A stretch of 64,000 nucleotides of DNA from Flavobacterium luteolum (GTDB taxonomy: Bacteria > Bacteroidota > Bacteroidia > Flavobacteriales > Flavobacteriaceae): contig NZ_CP114286.1 in assembly GCF_027111275.1 (NCBI RefSeq), positions 4,636,501-4,700,500 on the forward strand. Reading direction: 5' to 3'. Below the pieces are notes generated by a model. The model ran no database searches and was not told where the DNA came from. It saw only the letters and a program-made list of their open reading frames with translations. The position numbers were made by a program, and so were the translations under genes. Below, piece by piece: positions 38,242-46,009 of this stretch; the stretch's first letter is position 1, and the number at the start of each line of letters is the position of its first letter.

Positions 38242-38887
38242 TTTTAGTTCTTTGATTATTAGTTTGTTGATTTAAAAGTAATAATTTATGATGAATTGTT
38301 ACCAATTGCCGAATTGAAAAATCTAAAGAAGCCGGAATGCTTTTAATTGCTTGCAGTTTGGCTTCGTAGTCACTTTTATTTTCATAATTGGATATCATTA
38401 CTAAGAGATTTTTATCTTGAAAAACAGGCAGTCTTGGAAAATCGTTCTCTTTCATTTCGCTTACCCAAAATGAAATATCAGTGATATTTATGGTTTTCAG
38501 AAATGATATATACTCAGTATGAAACAGTTCAATAACTTTTTCAATAGTATTATTGCAGATATAGAAATCGATGACCGTACAGCTTTTGTTTGTTTTAAGA
38601 TTTACGCTTTTATGTAAAGGTTTTAATAAATAAACATTGTCAGAGTTTATCATCATTTCGTTTGCTTTTTTGCCATTTTCTTTCCATGAGGTGCTTTCAC
38701 AATAAAAATCATTTAAAAATTTGATTCTTGCATTCATGTCTTTAAAACCACGAAACCAAACAAATCTGTCATTGGAGTTGTCTATTTTAAATTCTCCCAA
38801 TGTAAAACCACCTAATTTATGCATAGGCTCAATAAACTTCTGATGAAAAAAATCACTGAATGTATCTGTTGAATTAGGTTTTAGCAA
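38228..38887 (-). CDS. NIPSNAP-like protein whose start codon region has been lost
   Basis: About 219 residues of a ferredoxin-like dimeric alpha-beta barrel protein related to NIPSNAP (KLGGFTLGEFKIDNSNDRFVWFRGFKDMNARIKFLNDFY, a second copy of the fold from about 85). No ATG precedes the recognisable fold: the frame continues upstream as EDIQVLEIRNYLLKPN, the expected first strand, up to an in-frame TAA at 38927-38929. The only usual start codon after that stop is TTG at 38885-38887, inside the first strand. The adjoining plus-strand porin fragment is likewise cut at the same place. I read this as a gene that lost its start by rearrangement; residual expression from TTG is possible. It overlaps the next gene by 14 bp. 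Confidence 0.6.
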   Translation of the reverse strand: MLKPNSTDTFSDFFHQKFIEPMHKLGGFTLGEFKIDNSNDRFVWFRGFKDMNARIKFLNDFYCESTSWKENGKKANEMMINSDNVYLLKPLHKSVNLKTNKSCTVIDFYICNNTIEKVIELFHTEYISFLKTINITDISFWVSEMKENDFPRLPVFQDKNLLVMISNYENKSDYEAKLQAIKSIPASLDFSIRQLVTIHHKLLLLNQQTNNQRTKNDAN

Positions 38888-38939
38888 GTAATTACGAATT
38901 TCTAATACTTGAATATCTTCTAAGTCTTATGCATCGGTT

Positions 38940-39767
38940 ATGGCACCAACAATATCCGGAAAATCGAATGATGGAAGTATATATGGCGGTTTAATGCAAA
39001 ATTTTGTAAGCACAACAAGAGAAGGCGGTTTGTATTTTGAAACCAATTTTAGCATTAATAAAATGAGATTGTATCCATCTGTATCGATCACTACGGGAGA
39101 AGGGCAGGGATTCTTTGATCCAGTGGCTAATTCTGGTTTCAAATACGGAGGAAGAATTGATTTTATGCCTTTGGGAGATTTTATTAAAAACAATGCCTTT
39201 ATATCTCAAGACATTTATCATGAGCCAAAACCAAAATTTGCGATTGGAGTTGCAGACAGTTATAATGTAAAAACGAGTAATTCTATTAGTGCAGGAAATG
39301 GTACAGTTTCAGGGATTTACGATGAAACTGGTAAAGCAGCTTTTGCAAATTATAATAAATTCGTGGTGGATTTAATATTTAAGTATAATGGTTTTGCTTT
39401 TGTGGGAGAATACATTGATGGATCTATTCATGGAAAAGATTTATTCACAGACACTGCAGGCGAGGTTAGGCTTACACCAGAAAATGCTTCTGCAAAATAT
39501 AGTGTGGGAAGCGCAATCAACGTTCAATCGTCGTATGTAACACACGATGGTTGGGCATTTGAAGGACGTTATTCATACGTTAAGCCTGAGTTTGATGTAG
39601 CAACATCTATAATTCAGACGCAACATTGGTATACCGCGGCATTTAATAAATATATGATGAATAATGCTTTGAAGTTTGGAATTAATGCGACCTATATTGA
39701 CCAAAACGGAGCCGGTCAGAACAAAACAACATGGATCAATAACCTTGCGGTACAAATTTCATTTTAA
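38940..39767 (+). pseudogene. 5'-truncated porin (phosphate-selective OprO/P-like)
   Basis: C-terminal about 280 residues of an outer-membrane beta-barrel: alternating strands with GGRIDFMPLGDFIKNNAF, FANYNKFVVDLIFKYNGFAFVGEYIDGSIHGKDLF, SYVTHDGWAFEGRYSYVKPEFD and the terminal strand NLAVQISF ending in Phe. The frame is open upstream of the ATG at 38940 as SSKSYASVMAPTISGK back to a stop at 38910, and that stretch already looks like barrel sequence, so translation did not originally begin at the ATG. There is no signal peptide, which a porin needs. The N-terminal half has been removed at the junction with the NIPSNAP-like gene. Together with the lamin-tail lipoprotein 10 bp downstream it was probably part of a phosphate-scavenging unit (inference from flavobacterial pho loci). 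Confidence 0.6.
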
Positions 39768-39777
39768 ATTAACAGTT

Positions 39778-40545
39778 ATGAAAGCACTAAAAATACTAGC
39801 GATTGCCTTATTGTTGGCGGGATGCGATTCAAATATTGATTTTTCTGGTCCGTCACCAGAACCGCCTTCACCAGACGAAGGAAAAGATCTCCTTATAACT
39901 GAAATTGCAACATTTATTAATACAGATGCAACCGCAGGCGGAGTTAGAAATCACTATGTTGAATTGTATAACGGTACAGGAAATACGATAGATTTGTCAA
40001 AATATGCTATTGGATATCAGGCTACAACAGATGAAAGCACGTTGACAGATTGGAGCTTTACCAGCAGTGCAAATTATTTATTATTGACAGGATCGTTAGA
40101 AAAAGGGAAATGTTATGTTATTGCTTCGCCGCAGGCAAATACAACTGCCGTAAAACGTGATACCGAATGGGGGACTACAAGCAGTGCAAATGCAGATGCA
40201 AGCAAACCTTTGCAGTTAAGCGGAAATAGCGGTATTGCTCTTTTAAAAAAGGATGCAGCGGGAAAATATACTCTAAACGGAGAATCTTATAGTCTTATTG
40301 ATGCTTTTGGTAGTCCAAATGTAGCGCGTGTAACTTCGGGCGGAAGCAACAGTAGCCGTAATAATTTTATGTGGACAATTGCAGGAGAAACTAAAGACAC
40401 AAGTAACAGAACGTTTTGGAGAAAAGGAACCGTAAAAGATCCTAATCCTGATTGGGCTACTACGAAAGGAACTTCTGCCAGCAATTCAGAATGGACTATT
40501 TCTGGAGATAGAACATGGGATTACACTAATCTAGGACTTCGTTGA
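39778..40545 (+). CDS. Lamin-tail-domain lipoprotein
   Basis: 255 residues starting at ATG 39778; a longer frame from 39676 overlaps the porin fragment and lacks the signal, so the internal start is chosen. Lipobox LLAGC gives lipidated Cys16, followed by a Pro/Ser-rich linker (SGPSPEPPSPDEG). Residues about 35-255 form a lamin-tail (LTD)-like beta-sandwich: LLITEIATFINTD, NHYVELYNGTGNTIDLSKYAIGYQ, ANYLLLTGSLEKGKCYVIASP and SGNSGIALLKKDAAGKYTLNGESYSLIDAFG. LTD proteins at the cell surface often accompany secreted nucleases or phosphatases. Follows the porin remnant by 10 bp. If its promoter was upstream of the porin, the rearrangement may have left it without one. Confidence 0.8.
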   Translation: MKALKILAIALLLAGCDSNIDFSGPSPEPPSPDEGKDLLITEIATFINTDATAGGVRNHYVELYNGTGNTIDLSKYAIGYQATTDESTLTDWSFTSSANYLLLTGSLEKGKCYVIASPQANTTAVKRDTEWGTTSSANADASKPLQLSGNSGIALLKKDAAGKYTLNGESYSLIDAFGSPNVARVTSGGSNSSRNNFMWTIAGETKDTSNRTFWRKGTVKDPNPDWATTKGTSASNSEWTISGDRTWDYTNLGLR

Positions 40546-40583
40546 AATTAATATTTTTAGGATGCATGCCACTTAAAAATCAT

Positions 40584-40608
40584 AAAAAACCGCTATTAGC
40601 GGTTTTTT
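40584..40608 (+). terminator. Terminator after the lamin-tail gene
   Basis: ACCGC-TATTA-GCGGT stem with A6 before and T8 after. Confidence 0.85.
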
Positions 40609-40693
40609 TTATTTCTATTGTCTTTAAAAGAATGGCAAAAACAAATTAAAGAGGATTTAGGCATTTGATTCAAATAATATTTAAAAAAGTGGC

Positions 40694-40724
40694 TTTGCAC
40701 GATTCCATTTTTAACTTATCTTCG
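40694..40724 (+). promoter_or_regulatory. Promoter TTTG-n19-TATCTTCG
   Basis: TTTG at 40694-40697, 19-base spacer, TATCTTCG at 40717-40724 (one mismatch to TAnnTTTG). About 47 bp upstream of the permease start. Confidence 0.55.
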
Positions 40725-40771
40725 CTGTTTATACATTTCCAAAAACATTTAACTCCTTTAAATCCTAATTT

Positions 40772-42199
40772 GTGAAAGAAAAACATGAAGCTATAGAAGA
40801 AAACCAGCTTAAACGTGGGTTGACTAACCGTCACATTCAATTAATTGCCTTAGGCGGATCAATAGGAACAGGGCTTTTCCTTGGTATTGGTCCAGCAGCT
40901 GTATTAGCAGGACCATCTGTTATTTTAGGATATGCTATTGCCGGAATCATTGCCTTTTTTATTATGAGACAGCTTGGAGAAATGGTTGTCGAAGAACCAG
41001 TATCTGGAAGTTTTAGCTATTTTGCCTATAAATATTGCGGTTCTTTTGCTGGTTTTGCATCTGGTTGGAATTATTGGATTTTATATATTTTAGTCAGTAT
41101 GGCCGAACTTACAGCCATTGGCGTTTATGTGCAGTTTTGGTGGCCAGAAGTTCCGCTTTGGGCATCGAGTTTGTTTTTCTTTCTAGTTATCAATGCTTTA
41201 AATTTTGCTTCGGTAAAAGTTTACGGAGAAACAGAATTCTGGTTTTCAATCATAAAAGTGGTTGCCATTATTGCAATGATTCTTTTTGGGACTTACTTAT
41301 TGATAAGTGGAACAGGAGCAGAGCATGCTACAATTCATAATTTATATAACGATGGAGGCTTTTTTCCAAAAGGTTTCTTCGAAAAAACGGCAAATGGCAG
41401 TTTTCAAGGATTATTATCAGCGATGGCTTTAATTATGTTCTCTTTTGGAGGTTTAGAACTAATTGGAATTACCGCCGCCGAGGCCGAGAATCCAGAGAAA
41501 AACATTCCAAAAGCAACCAATCAGGTTATTTATAGAATTCTTATATTTTATGTGGGTGCTTTGGTCATTTTATTTGCTTTGTCTCCTTGGCGACAAATTA
41601 CCACAGACAGCAGTCCGTTTGTAATGGTTTTTCAGAATTTAAACGGAATGGAATTTGAGCTGTTTGGCAACAAAATATATTTTACGCGATTAATTGCCAA
41701 TGTATTGAATTTAATTGTATTAACTGCTGCTTTATCTGTCTACAATAGTAGTGTATACAGCAACTCACGAATGTTATTTGGTTTGGCAGATCAAGGCAGT
41801 GCTCCTAAGTTTTTAAAGAAGCTAAACAAACAATCGGTACCTGTTAACGCCATTTTAATTTCTTCATGCTTTGCAGCGATCTGTATTTTAATCAACAAAG
41901 TAATTCCAGAAGAGGCATTTAGCATTTTAATGTCTCTAGTAGTGTCTTGCTTGGTTATTAACTGGGTTATGATTTCGTATACACATCTTCAATTTAGACG
42001 CACGAAAGAAAAGGAAAACACAAAAACTAAGTTTGCATCCATATTTTATCCAGTAAGCAATTACATCTGTTTTGTATTTTTATTAGGTATCTTATGTATC
42101 ATGTGGATGACCAATATGAAATTATCAGTAGAATTAATTCCTATTTGGCTGGGTATTCTTTTTGTATTTTACAAAGTTTTTAAAACAAAGAATACGTAG
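40772..42199 (+). CDS. Amino-acid permease, AAT/APC family
   Basis: 475 residues with about 12 membrane helices. Family marks: LKRGLTNRHIQLIALGGSIGTGLFLG at the first helix (GSIGTGLFLG substrate-binding loop), PVSGSFSYFAYKYCGSFAGFASGWNYW, MALIMFSFGGLELIGITAAEAENPEKNIPKATNQVIYRI, and NSSVYSNSRMLFGLA. This is the AroP/PheP/CycA group, which takes up neutral or aromatic amino acids with H+ at the inner membrane; the exact substrate is not readable. The start is GTG at 40772, chosen because the cytosolic N-terminal KEKHEAIEENQLKRGL is family-typical and no ATG precedes it. Monocistronic between a promoter and a strong terminator. Confidence 0.93.
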   Translation: MKEKHEAIEENQLKRGLTNRHIQLIALGGSIGTGLFLGIGPAAVLAGPSVILGYAIAGIIAFFIMRQLGEMVVEEPVSGSFSYFAYKYCGSFAGFASGWNYWILYILVSMAELTAIGVYVQFWWPEVPLWASSLFFFLVINALNFASVKVYGETEFWFSIIKVVAIIAMILFGTYLLISGTGAEHATIHNLYNDGGFFPKGFFEKTANGSFQGLLSAMALIMFSFGGLELIGITAAEAENPEKNIPKATNQVIYRILIFYVGALVILFALSPWRQITTDSSPFVMVFQNLNGMEFELFGNKIYFTRLIANVLNLIVLTAALSVYNSSVYSNSRMLFGLADQGSAPKFLKKLNKQSVPVNAILISSCFAAICILINKVIPEEAFSILMSLVVSCLVINWVMISYTHLQFRRTKEKENTKTKFASIFYPVSNYICFVFLLGILCIMWMTNMKLSVELIPIWLGILFVFYKVFKTKNT

Positions 42200-42222
42200 T
42201 TTTAATCGTATTTTTATTCTAG

Positions 42223-42268
42223 GCATTGAAAATCAGCATTGACATGATTTTCAATGCTTTTTTTTTTT
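42223..42268 (+). terminator. Terminator after the permease
   Basis: 13-bp perfect arms GCATTGAAAATCA (42223-42235) and TGATTTTCAATGC (42245-42257) followed by T11. Confidence 0.92.
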
Positions 42269-42411
42269 CACTAGCCATGATAAAACAGTTTAGTTTTATT
42301 CTGCTTACTGCAATTTGTTTTTCTAGTTTAGAAAAATAACCCTATTTGATAAAACTAAAATAAATTGTACCTTTTACATAGCTTTAAATTAAATAGATTA
42401 AAATATAAATT

Positions 42412-43776
42412 ATGATAAAGTCTATAAATCCTTATAACCAGGAAACGGTATACGAATCTGCTGAATTAGAGAGTCAAGATATTAAGAATGCAATTGATAA
42501 GGCAGATCTGCAATATAAATTATGGAAAGAAGTTCCGTTTTCTGAACGTTCGATATTGATGAAAAATGCTGGTCAGGAACTCAGAAAAAACGCTCGCGAA
42601 TATGCACAGATTATAACTCAGGAAATGGGAAAACCAATTACTCAGTCAATAGCAGAAATAGAAAAATGCGCTGCTTTGTGCGATTTTTACGCGACGCATG
42701 CTTCTGAAATGCTTGCAGATAAAATAATTGAAACAGAAGCGCATAAGAGTTACGTGAGCTATGAACCAATTGGAGTTGTTTTGGCTATTATGCCTTGGAA
42801 TTATCCATTCTGGCAAGTTATGCGTTTTGCTGTGCCTGCGCTGATGGCGGGAAATGTCGGAATATTGAAACATGCCAGCAATGTAATGAAGTGCGCTATG
42901 AGTATTGAAAAAATATTCGAAAAAGCAGGTTTCCCTAAAGGTTGTTTTACTAATCTGCCAATTGGTAGCAAAAAGGTAGAAGAAATCATTAGAAATCCAA
43001 AAGTGAAAGCGGTCACACTTACCGGAAGTGAAGCAGCGGGCAGGGCTGTAGCGGCCGTTGCTGGAAGCGAAATTAAAAAAACAGTGCTAGAACTTGGAGG
43101 AAGCAATGCATTGGTTGTTTTTGCAGACTGTAATCTGGAGCAAACAGTAAAAACTTGTGTACAGGCACGTTTTCAGAATGCGGGACAGAGCTGTATTGCA
43201 GGAAAGCGTTTATTGGTAGAATCATCTATTGCCGAAGAATTTACAAAAGCCTTTCTTGAAGGTGTTAGAGGTCTTCGTCACGGAGATCCTTTAAGTGAAG
43301 AAACCACAATTGGAACTATGGCTCGTGTTGATCTTGCCGAAGAACTCGAAAAACAGCTTGAGCAGACACTAGAAAAAGGCGCGGTAGTTTTGCTGGGAGG
43401 TAAAAGAAATAAAGCTTATTTTGAACCTACTGTTATAGGCAATGTTACTGCAGATATGTCTATTTTTAAAGAAGAAATTTTTGGTCCCGTAATCGGAATT
43501 ACGACTTTTAAAAATGAAGAAGAAGCTGTCGAACTTTCAAATAGCAGTCCGTTTGGACTTGGAGTTACAATTTTTACGGAAGACTTTGAAAAAGCCGTCC
43601 GATTAGTGCCAAAATTTGATGAAGGAGCAGTATTTGTAAACGAACTCGTAAAGAGCGACCAAAGATTGCCTTTTGGAGGAACTAAAAATTCTGGATACGG
43701 ACGTGAACTTTCGCAAGATGGTATTCAGGAATTTGTAAACAAGAAAACGGTTTACATAAATAAATATAAAAATTAA
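42412..43776 (+). CDS. Succinate-semialdehyde-type aldehyde dehydrogenase
   Basis: 454 residues, the short ALDH form. IMPWNYPFWQVMRFAVPALMAGN (cofactor-binding), TLTGSEAAGRAVA, general base Glu227 in LELGGSNALVV and catalytic Cys261 in NAGQSCIAGKR, spaced 34 residues as in other ALDHs; EEIFGPVIG and LPFGGTKNSGYGREL near the end. The N-terminus SINPYNQETVYE and the GQSCIAGKR context resemble NAD(P)-dependent succinate-semialdehyde dehydrogenases (GabD/Sad). It would oxidise a semialdehyde to the acid. No GABA genes are nearby, so substrate is by similarity only. Stands alone, followed by the MITE-like repeat. Confidence 0.9.
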   Translation: MIKSINPYNQETVYESAELESQDIKNAIDKADLQYKLWKEVPFSERSILMKNAGQELRKNAREYAQIITQEMGKPITQSIAEIEKCAALCDFYATHASEMLADKIIETEAHKSYVSYEPIGVVLAIMPWNYPFWQVMRFAVPALMAGNVGILKHASNVMKCAMSIEKIFEKAGFPKGCFTNLPIGSKKVEEIIRNPKVKAVTLTGSEAAGRAVAAVAGSEIKKTVLELGGSNALVVFADCNLEQTVKTCVQARFQNAGQSCIAGKRLLVESSIAEEFTKAFLEGVRGLRHGDPLSEETTIGTMARVDLAEELEKQLEQTLEKGAVVLLGGKRNKAYFEPTVIGNVTADMSIFKEEIFGPVIGITTFKNEEEAVELSNSSPFGLGVTIFTEDFEKAVRLVPKFDEGAVFVNELVKSDQRLPFGGTKNSGYGRELSQDGIQEFVNKKTVYINKYKN

Positions 43777-43798
43777 AATCCACGCTAGGTGCAATTAT

Positions 43799-43942
43799 TT
43801 TTAACACATAGAAACATGGTTTTTTAAAGATTAAAAAAAGGCGTTTCACTAATTTTAATGCACATAGTTTGTCTATGTGTTGAAACTTGTTTCTTTTGCT
43901 CTCTTTTTTAGACACAAAAATCTATGTTTCTATGTGTTAAAA
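43799..43942. repeat. MITE/REP-like element with 19-bp terminal inverted repeats
   Basis: Perfect 19-bp inverted repeats: TTTTAACACATAGAAACAT (43799-43817) and its complement at 43924-43942, enclosing 106 bp. In the middle the same theme appears again as a small hairpin, CACATAG-TTTGT-CTATGTG (43861-43879). No ORF inside. The layout fits a non-autonomous mobile or extragenic palindromic element; no target-site duplication was evident by eye. Confidence 0.65.
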
Positions 43943-43989
43943 TATATTTTTTAAAGGGTTAGAATAATTAATTTCTTTGCATAATAACT

Positions 43990-44688
43990 ATGAATAATAC
44001 ATTTTCTGCTAGCAACCAAATTAAGGTGGTATCTACTTTCTCTGAACTTGTACAGACCAATTTTAAAGGAGAAATGAATGCGCTTTGCTGGCAAAGAAAT
44101 TTGGATGGCGATTTTAGCGAGATTGTTGCCAAGTTGTGTTTAAGAGAAAATATAACCGAAGTTTCTCCCGCAGATTTAATTGCGCTTCAACTTTCAGAAA
44201 AGGGAAATGTAGCAAGAGAAATAATCTTAAACGATTTACAATTATTAGCCGATTTCGGAGCTTCGCCTTCTCTCAATTTACTGAAATGTTATGAACGTGA
44301 TGATGAATTTGATTTCATATCTACCGATGTGTATTCGTTTCACGTAGACCGTTCGCCTATTGCAACAGATACTTTTTTATGCACCTATCACGGAGCGGCA
44401 AGCGATATTGTTTCTAATACGCAGGCAGAACAAAAAATCTTAATTCCAGAAATTCGAGCAAAGCTAAAAGAGCTTCATGATGGACCAGAGATTGAGTTCG
44501 AAGACTTTTTAAAGGAAAATTATTTTGATTTACATTATCAGCTGCACGAAGATGCAGAACCTATTAATCTAGGCTTAGGACATCTTTGGCGTTTGGCTGT
44601 AGATCATCCTAAACAAGAAGTATTGCCCTGTGTTCATAGAGCACCAGTAGAAAATGATGGAGAATATCGGTTGTTGCTGATTTGTTAG
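43990..44688 (+). CDS. DUF1826-family protein
   Basis: 232 residues, no signal peptide or membrane segment. Conserved blocks I associate with DUF1826: LCWQRNLDGDF at the start, DLQLLADFGASPSLNLLKCYERD, DVYSFHVDRSPIATDTFLCTYHGAASDIVSN, LHEDAEPINLGLGHLWRLAVDHPKQEVLPCVHRAP and the end RLLLIC. The conserved H-x-D (FHVDRSP), Cys in LCTY, and PCVHRAP suggest a metal site with a cupin or dioxygenase-like look. In proteobacteria the family is often near zinc-responsive genes (recollection), so a zinc-economy role is possible. Directly preceded by the inverted-repeat element; no operon partners. Confidence 0.75.
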   Translation: MNNTFSASNQIKVVSTFSELVQTNFKGEMNALCWQRNLDGDFSEIVAKLCLRENITEVSPADLIALQLSEKGNVAREIILNDLQLLADFGASPSLNLLKCYERDDEFDFISTDVYSFHVDRSPIATDTFLCTYHGAASDIVSNTQAEQKILIPEIRAKLKELHDGPEIEFEDFLKENYFDLHYQLHEDAEPINLGLGHLWRLAVDHPKQEVLPCVHRAPVENDGEYRLLLIC

Positions 44689-44774
44689 GAAAATTGTTGT
44701 GTATTAATCCCGATCGCTCATAAATTATTTCGTTGTCTGTTTTGTATTAGTGGAAATTGATGTAAAGGATATAG

Positions 44775-44963
44775 CTATACATCGGACAACCCTTTTTTAA
44801 ATTCGGCTAACATTTCTTCTCTGGTTTGTTTTTTTGCAAAACCGCTTTTTTCTCCCTTATCTAATTTAGCTCTTACAAATTTGCTGTAAAACTCTTCTGT
44901 ATTAGCCTGATTTTTCAACGACTCGTCATTAGGAGTGGTTAATGTTATACTTTTCCGTGTCAT
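44775..44963 (-). CDS. Orphan ParD/RHH-like antitoxin
   Basis: 62 residues. The start RKSITLTTPNDESLKNQ resembles the beta-strand and first helix of ribbon-helix-helix antitoxins (family pattern x-R-x-SITLTTPND-x-L-K), and the end LDKGEKSGFAKKQTREEMLAEFKKGL resembles the C-terminal toxin-binding helix of ParD. Between them (EEFYSKFVRAKLDK) the usual second RHH helix looks shortened by several residues. The expected partner toxin should follow on the minus strand, but only 86 bp separate this gene from the convergent DUF1826 gene. A solitary antitoxin, possibly with an internal deletion, is inferred. It may still bind its own promoter. Confidence 0.55.
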   Translation of the reverse strand: MTRKSITLTTPNDESLKNQANTEEFYSKFVRAKLDKGEKSGFAKKQTREEMLAEFKKGLSDV

Positions 44964-45034
44964 AATAATACAAGTTTTAGGTCAGTGTAAGTTTACGTCA
45001 AAAAATTTAAATCGAAAAATATAATTTAGATGCG

Positions 45035-45042
45035 TATATTTG
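45035..45042 (+). promoter_or_regulatory. Candidate -7 element TATATTTG abutting the MEDS start
   Basis: Exact TAnnTTTG match ending 4 bases before the ATG at 45047; transcription would begin at about that ATG. No TTG at ideal distance. Confidence 0.4.
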
Positions 45043-45046
45043 ATAC

Positions 45047-45682
45047 ATGAATAAACAAACTCCTTTTTCGGTATGCGGAGAATTATTGTCGGCTCCAATG
45101 CACATTTGCGGTTTTTTCGATTCGAGAGAACAGCAATATGAAGTAATCATTCCTTATATTTTGGAGGGTTTGGAGGCCAATGACAAAGTAATCAACATTC
45201 TTGAAGGAAACCGTCATGGTGAACATTGCCGTTGTCTAGCTGATAATGGAATCTCTATCTCTGAAAAACTGTCTAGCGGTCAATTGGAAGTGATGGCTTC
45301 TGAAAATTCTTATATCAAAGATGGCGAGTTCGCTGCAGATAAAATGTACAAAATGCTCGAACAGACTTTACTGTCGGCTTCAAGAGCAGGTTATGATAGT
45401 GTCAGAGCTTGCGGAGATATGGTTTGGGCGCTCAAGAACCTGCCAGGAACCGATGAACTTTTAGAATATGAAGCCAGACTGAATCTGTTGACTCCACAAC
45501 ATTCAGTTTCATTAATTTGTATGTACGATATAAGTAGTTTCAGCTCAAATACACTTACAGATATATTGCTTACACATCCTTATGTAATCAAAGACGGAAA
45601 AATCAGCAAAAACCCGCATTATGTAGAACCTTTAGAATTGCTTTCTAGTCTTTCTTCTCGATCTAATGCGCTTAAATCCTAA
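45047..45682 (+). CDS. MEDS-domain (DcmR-type) sensory protein
   Basis: 211 residues comprising a single MEDS domain (methanogen/methylotroph DcmR sensory): MHICGFFDSREQQYEVIIPYILEGLEANDKVINILEG (conserved H-x-C/x-F-F), DGEFAADKMYKMLEQTL, VRACGDMVWALKNLPGTDELLEYEARLN and SLICMYDISSF. The fold is RecA/KaiC-like but without an ATP-binding P-loop, and conserved His/Cys suggest ligand or metal sensing. Such stand-alone proteins are often linked to histidine kinases or stress regulators; none is adjacent. Start: ATG 45047, or Met18 at 45098, which would leave the core intact and give a normal leader from the -7 box. Confidence 0.8.
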   Translation: MNKQTPFSVCGELLSAPMHICGFFDSREQQYEVIIPYILEGLEANDKVINILEGNRHGEHCRCLADNGISISEKLSSGQLEVMASENSYIKDGEFAADKMYKMLEQTLLSASRAGYDSVRACGDMVWALKNLPGTDELLEYEARLNLLTPQHSVSLICMYDISSFSSNTLTDILLTHPYVIKDGKISKNPHYVEPLELLSSLSSRSNALKS

Positions 45683-46009
45683 ATCATATTTTCCTTTTCC
45701 GTTAGGCTAATTTATCGGTGAGTTAAAAACTATGTCAAATATTTAGATGATGGCAGTTTTAAGTCTAAATAAGACCTAAATCCTACAAAAATATTCTTAA
45801 ACATAACAGAATGTAGAATTTTTGTTATATTTATGCAAACAAACTGATTATGAGTATGTAGAAGTTTGGTTGTTAAAGAAAAAGCTAAATTTAGGGCTGA
45901 TAAAAAAAAGTTAAAAACATTCTTTATTTTAAAGTGGCACAATTCGTGCCTGCAAAAAAATCATAAATAATCTGAACGCTTAATCGGTGTTCTAAAAAAA
46001 TTAAAATAA
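45683..46009. other. Intergenic region with sigma-54 promoter
   Basis: 327 bp, AT-rich. The only distinct element is the sigma-54-like promoter at 45935-45950; a minus-strand open frame across it shows no family features. Confidence 0.5.
45935..45950 (+). promoter_or_regulatory. Sigma-54 promoter TGGCACAATTCGTGCC
   Basis: GG and GC are separated by exactly 10 bases, and TGGCAC-A...TGC matches the RpoN consensus TGGCAYRnnnnTTGCW except for two non-core positions. The element is also an imperfect palindrome (GGCAC-AATTC-GTGCC). Predicted start site near 45961, leader about 50 nt to the META gene. Confidence 0.6.

Noticed and set aside
39676..39777. N-terminal extension of the lamin-tail lipoprotein (start at 39676)
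   Set aside because: The extension lies inside the porin frame and would bury the lipoprotein signal; the start at 39778 gives a clean lipobox.
45730..45942. 70-codon minus-strand open frame upstream of the META gene
   Set aside because: Overlaps the sigma-54 promoter and has no family features.
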